A stretch of 64,000 nt of DNA. It comes from Hydractinia symbiolongicarpus (lineage: Eukaryota > Cnidaria > Hydrozoa > Anthoathecata > Hydractiniidae). The position numbers and the translations under genes are program-made. The number at the start of each line of letters is the position of its first letter. The first letter of the stretch is position 1. The notes beneath the pieces were generated by a model. That model was given only the letters and a program-made list of their open reading frames with translations, ran no database searches and was not told the DNA's origin. The stretch is taken from positions 19,344,001-19,408,000 of the forward strand of contig NC_079876.1 in NCBI RefSeq assembly GCF_029227915.1. The letters are read 5' to 3'. This document shows positions 55,500 to 64,000 of this stretch, in pieces.

Positions 55500-58400
55500 A
55501 AGTTAGTGGTCACACTTACCTTGGCATGGCTTGGGGATGACTGAGCAGTGGGTAAGCGGATTTATGTAATAATGATGTAATGTTTTAAAGAGTCGATCAC
55601 GTGAACAATAGCAACGGTAGTTTTGACAAGCAATTTGAAATCTGTTACAACAAACACTTTAATTTCACACATGTGCATAATAACATTCAACAATGCAACA
55701 AACATTTTTTATTTGTGTATTTGAAGATTTTTTGTTGCTTTGCTTTTTCCCGAGGTATGAGTTGAATTAGAAAGCTACTTTACTTTTTTCTAAATGATTG
55801 TAGTAATTTGAATAATAATAACGCGCTGAGTCGTGTTTGATTTTATTGAATACGAAATTATCAATCTTAATTGGTTATGCTTTTTTCCAGATCATATACA
55901 GATCAAGTAATTTCTTAAATAAAAGCTTTATTATTGTATGTAACATGAACATTTTTGCACAAATAATTTTGAAAATAACGAAACCTTCCATGCACGTACT
56001 CACACATATGGACAGTGGACGAGAAACTGCAATGTAATTTCACCTGGTCTAATATTCCAGACAATATTCTAAAGTGCCTACACCTGCAGGAGGATGTGTG
56101 CGTCTTAAACACACTTGGAGCTCTGTTTAAGTGACGCTTTACAGGTTGTTTTAAATCTTGTTATCGGTGGGGGAGGCACAACTAGTTTGTAAAGCGAAAT
56201 GCATTGATAGCGGTTTGATAGCAAAAATGGATATTTGACTGTAACATTTACCGACTCGATAGATCAAAAATACCAAAGAAAAAACGTCGGTCGGGCTGAC
56301 TCTAACACCAAATATTTCGTATTTCTGCCATAGCTACAGGTTTCGCCTGTAGGTAGCTATCACTCAGGTAATAAGTCGTTTTCATCATTTTCTTCGGCCA
56401 TCGCAGAATCCTCTTTCTTTTCGAAATGCTATTCTATAGCGGTGCACTAAATGAGCGACATGATGCGGCCTAGTTGCCCTAGCCTCAGCAAAGAAGTGAA
56501 TTAAGACTTTGGACGAAGTTGAAAACTTGCAGTATTTTGTATTCAACTTCTAAAACTTTGTGTTGCGCATTGATAACTGGACGATGCACAGACAATAGAC
56601 AATAAGGCATAGATAGCAATCGGCAATAGATTATAGAAATAACAAAGAATGAAATTTGCCTACCGGATTTTTTGTCTAGGAAAACGAATTGTGACTTAAT
56701 TTGGAAACCATTTTTGGGATGATTTTTTCAGCCTCGAAACTGTTGGAACCCGCGTTGGTATGGTTGGAACTTGGCATCTAAAAATTAGTAAAATAGCCCA
56801 ATTTTTTGTTTTACTCGCCGATAGACTGGCCAAATCTAATTTTCGTGCCCAAATGAATCTAACACCAGATATTTGTGATGTCCACCTAAGTAATAGGGAA
56901 AAAAAGATAATTCTATTTTATATGTTATAAGTTTGTCAACTCGCCAAAAATGCCATATCGTCCCATAAGTCCCATACTTTTCATACTTGCCTTTACCCTA
57001 TAAAGGTTGTGGTCTGAGTGGCTAGCTAAAAGGCTAGGGGAGTGATGGGGCAAAAATGCCCTACCCCTTTACTTTCTAAACTACTTGCTTATATGAAAAA
57101 AATCAGGCACAAATGTTGTGATAACCCTAACGTGATAAATTGCTGAAAAGTCTAAAAATTGGTGCTTTTTTAAATTCTTTTTCAGCATATAATATGCAGA
57201 TATGCTTTAAAAGATCAAATTGGACAAAATATTTTTTCTAGGCATAGAATATTGCGTTTTTAGCCTTTTGCTTTCATTACAGGTTTACCTAATGTTTTAT
57301 TAAGGCGCTAAATTAGTATATTTATTATTATCAAATATCTTAGGTGGGTTATGGAATTTCAATACAGATTTTATGTAATACTTAGCGCATTCGTGTTTCT
57401 ATGTTATTTAGGCCAACACTTACGTAATAGGGTGCCTATGTTACTAAAACTTTTGATTTAGCCAAAATTGGGGTGCCAAACAGACAAAAACCACAAACTA
57501 TCATGAAAAATCCTTAATTACACCCACATGGCGCAAAATAATATGGAAGGGCAATAAGGACGTAAACACTACACAATAAAATATAAATTTAATACATTGA
57601 TCACATATCATAAATCACTTAATATTCTAAAAATAATTTCATAGTTAATTTTTGCATAAGGGGCCTTATATATATGGGCGTTACTGGCCACCTTTAATTT
57701 TTTAAAAATTCAACTTTATACAGATAGAAACACAGCTACCAAACATTTCAAATAAAATAAGCGTGGCAATCAAAAGTTACAAATAAAAAACGCAAGGGTA
57801 GGACCCCCCTTGATTATTTAAGAAATGAAAAAGAACGCTTTTAAGAGCCTTATTGTCTACGCAATCTCTTCAAGACTTAGGACGCTATTCGAGAAAAAAA
57901 ATTTAGTGAGTGGAGTAATCTTCAGTAATGTGAAGTCATCTTCGGTATTCGTACGTATTTACAATTCCTAATGTACTCAATATTATATAATCACAACACA
58001 ACTCAGGTTCCAACAACAACAATTTTCTTATGGACTTTACGGCCATGCTTTTTAATAGTACCACAATTACTCTTAACTGGTGTAAGCATTTTAAGACTTG
58101 TTACCTTGCAGAGATTATACATTTGAGTCTTATACCGATTCCAGAATAAAAACTTCCGGTTATCCCGAGCCAAAAGGGATTGACTTCGTCTATTTTTCCA
58201 GAAGAAACCGTATAGACAGGTATAAGATTTTATGTCACTCAGCCAGTCTTAACTTCACTTTTTGAGTAACTTCCTCAATTGATGGGGGAGGGTGGGTGGG
58301 GCGCTCAGCCCGTACGAATAGAATTGACTTGTGAGTAATACTGGATGGGAAGTTATATTCAAGCATGCCCTATCAGGCGCATGCGTATTGCCTCGAATAC

Positions 58401-60140
58401 TACGAAAAAAAGTTACATGTATGTATATACTCTGTAATTAGTCTTTATCAACTTACTATTTTATTTACCGAATAATAACCACATAAAATATAAATCACCA
58501 CCAACGATTAATTATTATAAATTATATACATGATTTCCCCAACAGTTGCTGTCAGCAGCTTCAGCTCTTTTTTTCCCATGTACTGTGTATGCGTGTAGTT
58601 GTGTATATAATAATTACATACTATCGTTTCTATATATCACATCCCTTTCTATGCTGTTGTCTGTAGCATTAATTCATGTTGTTGTAAATATACCTCTGAT
58701 ACACATCTACACACACATTATACACACTCAGCTTTTATCTATTTAATACTAACTGCTAAATCCTTAGGTCGCATACCTCTTAAACCAAGAAATATTGGCT
58801 CTTACTTAAAACTACCAATTAAATTTATATGAAACATTATAATTAGGAAATCCTTAGAATCAAGGCAAGCAGGTAAAAAAGGACCTGCCACAGATATCTA
58901 AGGAGTGCTTGACCCAAATTGCATGCATCAATTGATTGTATTACTTGGTACACATGGAACAACATGAATGACAACATAACTGTATACTTGTTTACCTTGA
59001 AATAGCTACATGCTGACAAATTATTTTTTTATTCGCGAATATTTATACAGGATAAAAAAACTACAGTTTCTAAATAAATACTTACAAAATATTTTACATA
59101 AAGAAACTGTTATCAGTGTTATAGGCTTAAAAAGTTAATTGTGAAAAAAGTTATTTCATACAAGGCATGCCCAATGTTAACTCATCATAAGGTTAGCTTA
59201 AAGCTTATTTGTTCTTCTATATTTTCCAATTTTGTGTTCTGAGACCGAGATTGCTTGCTTATCGCATTCCAATATGAATAATTCGAATCTAATGTAAAAA
59301 ATGTAAAAAAAAAAAAAAAACAGTTGTTTTTAAGCAAGTATAGAAAGTTAATGTTCTTTTCGGAAATATTTTGTAAAAAGAAGAAAAAATACGATAATAT
59401 ATTGTAACAAAGAGAACTGATTGGAAATGCATCATTCGATTGTATACATTTTCAATTCGTTCTCTTTGGGATGATGCGAAATTTAGTAATCGAAGTAAAA
59501 AACTGATTGGACTTTGATCCAGAAAACGCTAGCCAGCGACCTACTAAGAAGTCAAAGGAAAGCAGGTGCGTTGTTTAGAGTATCTGGTGCAAAAATGAAT
59601 TGGAGGGAAAGTGAATGAGAATTTAAAAATGCTATAACAAGTCAGTTGTGCAAAATTTCAACCTAACATAACGGTTAAATAGGTAATTCAATTTTCTATA
59701 TACGCTTTCAATTCTTTTTAATTTCATTTCTATATGAGTGATAAAAGCTTACGCATTTGCATTGTTTAGAGTGTGTGTATTAGCTAGTGTAAATCTGCTT
59801 TAGAACTTTTGTAAACGCTAATCTTTGTTTTTCAGGTCAGAAATAAATCAAATATTTGCCACAGAGACCTTCGTTGTTATGCTTACACACTAAATATAAC
59901 AATTTTGGCTTTGCCAGTGTTATTTGTGAGTTTTTTGAATTTTTGAGTTTCAGGTGTTAAGAAAATTATAAAGAATTTCCTGGTTAGACCATACATTGTA
60001 GTGCTTGTGCGTCACAAATAAACCAGACTGCATCAGAATTTGTATTCGTTTTTGTTCTATTGCCCTTTTTAACGGAGCGCAGGGTGACACGCGTCAAAAG
60101 CATGAAGAAACTAATAATTAGTTCTCTTTTATTCTGTTGT
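55500..60140. other. Long intergenic stretch with repeat scraps
   Basis: It holds copies of the GGCTGACTCTAACA repeat (about 56285 and 56815). At about 59513-59567 a short frame reads LDFDPENASQRPTKKSKESR before a GTGCGT donor-like site. That could be an exon or a transposon scrap; I cannot tell. No other gene evidence. Confidence 0.4.
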
Positions 60141-60146
60141 TTTATT
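60141..60146 (-). terminator. Polyadenylation signal AATAAA of the secreted peptide gene
   Basis: TTTATT on the plus strand reads AATAAA on the minus strand, about 21 nt after the stop at 60167-60169. Confidence 0.5.
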
Positions 60147-60166
60147 ATAAAAGGAAATTTTGCAAA

Positions 60167-60866
60167 TTAAAAATTCATACATTTTAAGAACTCTTCACAA
60201 CAAACATCACAATTTTTCGGCCTCCATGTTCCTATTAAAGTCGGTCGGGCGTTATGCGGTATTGTCCTCATAGTTACTTTAAGTGGACGGTGCTTCATTG
60301 TATGACTTGAATATTTTTTTTGGCTTAACTTCTTCTGTGGTGATTGTGCTCGACATTCTTTTGCAGTTTGTATACACTAAAAAAAATTGTAAGGTATCTT
60401 AAGTTAGCAGTTACATAAACAACAATATTCTGACAGTAAAGAAATACAAAAAAACAAGTCTACATTTTAAAGTTAAAAAAATTTGTTTAGTGCAAAATAT
60501 TTTCCTTAGCGTGGCATAAACAGAAACGTTTTACAATAATTCAATTTAACTAGTCTCCAGCCTGTAGAAATATCATCAGGAATTTGCCCGTTGCTACTCG
60601 CAGTTGCCGTCTTTCGCTCGCAGACGAAAAATTTAGTGTTATAACATAGACTAGGCGTTAGTCCGAGTGCCACATTCTCGTGCAACCTTGACACAAAATA
60701 GAGAGTCGACTGGCATTGTGAACAAAATAATGTTATCAATATAGGAAATATTACACTACATTATACACCAAAGGATAAATACCTCCAATCTTTCTTTCAA
60801 TTTTTCTGAGTGGTCGGCCAAAACCAACGCCAAGAAACCAACAAATAATGCTAGTAAAGCCTTCAT
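60167..60866 (-). CDS. Small secreted cysteine-containing peptide, two exons
   Basis: Exon 1 is 60866-60783 (28 codons) and exon 2 is 60376-60167 (69 codons plus stop), giving 97 residues. Exon 1 encodes a textbook signal peptide (MKALLALFVGFLALVLA, cleavage expected after the final Ala) and then DHSEKLKERLE. The intron is phase 0, with donor GTATTT and acceptor TTTTTTTTAG. Exon 2 holds six Cys: CIQTAKEC at the start, CDVCC near the end and FLKC six residues later. Between them is a highly basic, Cys-free stretch (QSPQKKLSQKKYSSH, KHRPLKVTMR). A TATA box lies 60-70 nt upstream and AATAAA follows the stop, so the unit looks complete. The Cys spacing and basic middle suggest a secreted peptide with a disulfide core, perhaps a precursor. 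No known family recognised. An intermediate exon in the intron cannot be excluded. Confidence 0.65.
60645..60700 (+). repeat. Fragment of the TAGCCCGTGG repeat family in the peptide-gene intron
   Basis: ACATAGACTAGGCGTTAGTCCG resembles the ATATAGACTAGTCGTTAGCCCG module of 42330-42610. It explains the long chance ORF at 60506-60739. Confidence 0.4.
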
Positions 60867-60925
60867 ATTAGCCGTAATCAACAAATTGTAGAAACTAGTA
60901 GAACAGAAAGAAGTAATAACTGAAT

Positions 60926-60937
60926 GTATATATAAAA
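60926..60937 (-). promoter_or_regulatory. TATA box of the secreted peptide gene
   Basis: The minus strand reads TTTTATATATACA 60-71 nt upstream of the ATG at 60866, suggesting transcription start near 60900. Confidence 0.55.
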
Positions 60938-60939
60938 CA

Positions 60940-63035
60940 AGAGCTAAAAAATGAACAAAAAAACACGAATATATAACTTATATGTGTTATTGCTATATAA
61001 AGAGTAACAAATTGATGCATCATTCTTCAGGAAATTGTATCTGTAGTTGCTAGGTAGATTTGCTGTTGCTTTATTAGCAAACTTCGCCTTCATGATTAGT
61101 TGTGGGGTGTAAAAAAAGTTGTAAATAAGAAGCTAAGGAAAAAAATTGTTTTGTTTTTAATCGTTTAATAAAAAACAAAATCACTTATTATACCACATTT
61201 ATTTCAATGAGTCCCGGGATCTTTTTTAATTTTGGACTTTGAAGGGTAGGTGTTGATTTATTGAAGGCACTAATTCGAGAGGAGGTTGAAATATATGGAA
61301 AAGATTTTTAACAAGTCTTATAAATAAAACACAATAGCTGAAAAAAGCGTATTCTATGTTTGTTTGATTACTACGTAAGTGATGTTATCTAAATTAAACA
61401 TGACACGAGGACTTAAAAAAACTCTTTTGTAACCCCTTTAATGCGTTACGCTCGAAGGAGCGAAAAATAGTTATGACTGGCAAGATTTTACAGTTAACCA
61501 ACTTTATCTATTTACAAGGAATATTTAAAAATTCTAAAAAGGAAACTGAAAAACAAAAAAATTAGACATGAGTAGACATAGAGATATAAAAAAAGAGAAA
61601 GAAACACAACGCGATAATTTCTATTTAAAACCCTATTGTTTAAACAAACAGTGCGGAGGAGGTGCGTCTCTGTGTTATAGTTCTTTTTGCGCGTTTCTGC
61701 TAAACGACTAATGACCAATTCTTTCAGTATAGAATCCCGACAATGTTACTTGTAAAAGATTAAGAAAATAATTAGGTTTGCCACTGAATTCCGCCAAAGT
61801 TTATTGATTAAAAAGCTCTCATGGGATAAATGGTTTGCAACGGTCAGGGTAGCTAGCTAGTTAGCTAGTTAGCTAGCTAGCTAGCTAAACCCTACAAGGC
61901 TATCCACATAGATTTTAAATCACTATTACTAGCAATATGAAGCATTAATCTTACAAATATCAGTTTTGACTTGCTAGTATTTAGGTCACATTTAAGTGAT
62001 GTAAGCTCTGAACTTAACTGCTTTCAGATCAGATAAGTAAAATATGCACTGAGAATTATTTACCAAAAATTTCACGCAATTTTCAATTAAAACACACATT
62101 TTACGAATTTAGTATGGAGGTAGAAAACCTTGATCTGCAGTAAAATATAATCTTAAAACATCCATTTTTGATCAGTGAGAGCTAAATCGAGCTATACAAA
62201 CATTTTTCAAGATATACGCAAAATACCGAGACATAAACAGTTATAAATTAAACTGGATTGACAAAATTTTATTGAAACAGGATGAACGGTGTGACACCTG
62301 GAAATTTGGTTTAGTCGTGTTGAATTACATACAAGATACTGAAGAGTTCAGAAGTTTTAGGGAATTTTGTTGTTAAAATTTAGCCACCATGTCTGCAATA
62401 CGAGCATATACATACCATGCACATTGTTCTTATAAAAATGTTATTAGTATGAACATTTGGCCTTACCTTGAGGCGTTTTTTTTGACATGATCAGCCTGAA
62501 ATGGTTCTTAGTTTCTATATTTTGAGCATTTTAAAATTATTTTGTTGACCGTACAATAAAAATATTTGCAATGTAATATCACAATTATAAGTTATTCGTT
62601 TCGACTAATAGTAACAATTGATTCTGTGAATATTTTGCCTTAAAAGATGTTCCCCATTTCTTCAAGTGTGTGTGTGTTTTTTAGGAAAAAAAGTAGTAAA
62701 ACTTCAACCCTTTCCTATTTTTACCCATTCGCAGGCTAATTGTTTTTAAGTTATAAGTATAATTGGATTTTAATGTCAGTCTCTACAAAATCTATTTATT
62801 TTATGTTATTTTTGTCGCAGATGTGCCTTTGCCTAGTATATCTAAGGATCTTTTCGTTCATTTCCACAATATTAGTTACTCTTTGATGTTAGCTAAGTAA
62901 GATTTGTTGGTCCAAAACACAGGTAAATCAAAGGCTACCTAGCTCTGCTTAGCTAAAAGAAAGCTTAGTGATATGTTTATCAAAATCTTTGACTTTATTT
63001 AGTAGTGCTGATATATTTACATTGTATGTGATATC
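60940..63035. other. Intergenic DNA with a GCTA microsatellite
   Basis: A (GCTA)n/(GTTA)n microsatellite lies at about 61850-61887. No gene recognised in the rest. Confidence 0.45.
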
Positions 63036-63039
63036 AATA

Positions 63040-63235
63040 TAGAAAGGGTTGCAAAGAGGTTGCCAAGGCAAAGGCATTAAGCACGGCAAGGAAAGGGCAC
63101 GGCAAAGACAGGCAAGGAAACGGGAAGAGCAATCAGCAAGGTAGGGGTAGGCAAGGCATTAGAGGCACAGGCAAGGGCATAGCAGGCAGGCACCAGAAAA
63201 GGCATAGGAAGGGTAGTCAAAGGTACGGGAAGTAC
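63040..63235 (+). repeat. Degenerate GGCAAGG-rich block
   Basis: Irregular repeats of AGGCAAGG, GGCACGGCAA and AGGCATAG on one strand. The composition and words resemble 4880-5090. Confidence 0.55.
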
Positions 63236-63338
63236 TGGTGTCACCACAACAAGGTACTCCCCTAGAAATATACTTCCTCGTATTTATTTTCGGGGAAGTA
63301 AGTACTCTCCAGTACTTATTACCAGGGAAAAAAGTACT

Positions 63339-63378
63339 TCTGGGAGTAATTATTTCCTGGGAAATAATTACTCCCAGA
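63339..63378. repeat. 40-bp near-perfect palindrome
   Basis: Arms TCTGGGAGTAATTATTTCC and its exact reverse complement (19 bp each) are separated by TG. It lies in a cluster of related AGTACT/GGGAGTA words (63240-63380). It could extrude as a cruciform or be the centre of a palindromic element. Confidence 0.85.
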
Positions 63379-63539
63379 CTAAAGTCTATTCCATTTCAGT
63401 GTGCACTCTGTATTTAGTGAATAATCTTCAAAAATTTGTTATATTGCTCCGAATATTTTATTTCAATATAACAACAGTTTCTGAGATTCTGACATCTTTT
63501 GAGATGAATAGAATCTAATAGAATATAATCATTGAGAAG

Positions 63540-63800
63540 AAGAAAAAATATCTGTTATCTTATGAAAGTGCCCAGATATTTTTTTTAAAACTGGTTATAT
63601 TACTATCGTTTGGAATGTCTCTTGGCAATGTGTTATATATTTTACTTGCCATAAACTTAAATGCACGAGGGCCATATTTCGTGCGAATTGCAGGAAACCG
63701 TAGCAAAGAATTCGAATTCGAAAAATACAAAATAGTCATTAAAGTTCTCACATAATATGCTGTCTATACTTTCTCGCACCTGAAGACAACAGTTTTTTTT
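63540..63800 (-). pseudogene. LINE 3' fragment (C-terminal tail of RT protein)
   Basis: The minus strand reads SLLRFPAIRTKYGPRAFKFM, then YNTLPRDIP and SFKKNIWAL. The pattern TKYGxRxFxxxxxxxxNxLPxxIxxxxSxxxFKKxL is the conserved C-terminus of CR1/Jockey-type LINE proteins. It is 5'-truncated, as LINE copies usually are. Confidence 0.7.
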
Positions 63801-64000
63801 ATGGTGACAGAAAAGCGTGTAAAGCGTTGTTCACATTACAGGCTGAAGCCTTAATGCTTTGTTTACACTAGTTACGAGTTCGACTTCGCCCATTTTGTGT
63901 GTTAGTTTCCAATTAAAAATTCTTTCTATTTACTTGTCAAAAGATTCAATCCTATCCTCTGTAACGTCGGATTGATGTTTAGCGTGCACATTTTGATTTG

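Noticed and set aside
58546-58746. 66-residue hydrophobic ORF resembling a signal peptide or membrane protein
   Set aside because: T-rich composition gives hydrophobic residues by default. No Cys pattern, domain or flanking gene signals.
60506-60739. 77-residue minus-strand ORF between the two exons of the secreted peptide gene
   Set aside because: It overlaps a fragment of the TAGCCCGTGG repeat family and has no acceptor/donor pair in the needed phase.

Overview
The window looks like AT-rich nuclear DNA of a metazoan, most likely a cnidarian and probably a hydrozoan. The evidence is split genes with GT-AG introns, eukaryotic polyadenylation signals and TATA boxes, a dense load of transposon relics (BEL/Pao LTR element, APE-type LINE, tyrosine-recombinase element, integrase-core element, TTAA-flanked and other MITEs), and degenerate minisatellites. 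Nothing bacterial, plastid or mitochondrial was seen. The species assignment is inference from style, not from a marker gene.

Layout. 0-12.5 kb: intergenic DNA with a decayed transposase/HIRAN-like relic (1.5-2.0 kb), an integrase-core element broken by two insertions (5.7-7.6 kb), and three copies of a repeat family built on a 20-21 bp minisatellite with GTCGAC cores (5.4, 9.0 and 12.1 kb). 13.3-14.1 kb: an intact sulfotransferase-like coding exon. 15-21 kb: a small MITE, a dead LINE and a decayed zinc-knuckle/tyrosine-recombinase element. 24.1-32.6 kb: two tandem, same-strand, multi-exon genes for small secreted cysteine-rich EGF-like proteins, reconstructed here exon by exon; most of their exons are too short to show as ORFs. 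34.8-41.0 kb: a complete BEL/Pao retrotransposon with near-identical 141-bp LTRs and a 5-bp target duplication, but broken coding regions. 41-52 kb: repeats, including a piggyBac-like MITE (45.6-46.4 kb). 52.5-53.5 kb: the terminal exon of an orphan coiled-coil protein with three 25-residue repeats. 60.2-60.9 kb: a two-exon gene for a 97-residue secreted cysteine-containing peptide. 63-64 kb: a GGCAAGG-rich block, a 40-bp palindrome and a LINE tail.

How it works together. The host genes (sulfotransferase, EGF-like pair, orphan coiled-coil gene, secreted peptide) show no common pathway. The two EGF-like genes are clearly a tandem duplication: identical intron phases, two exons of identical length, predicted products of 185 and 186 residues, and unrelated last exons. 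They and the 60-kb peptide are the best candidates for an undescribed system, namely lineage-specific secreted cysteine-rich proteins. Their function cannot be read from sequence. Most of the remaining DNA is transposon-derived or has no recognisable content.
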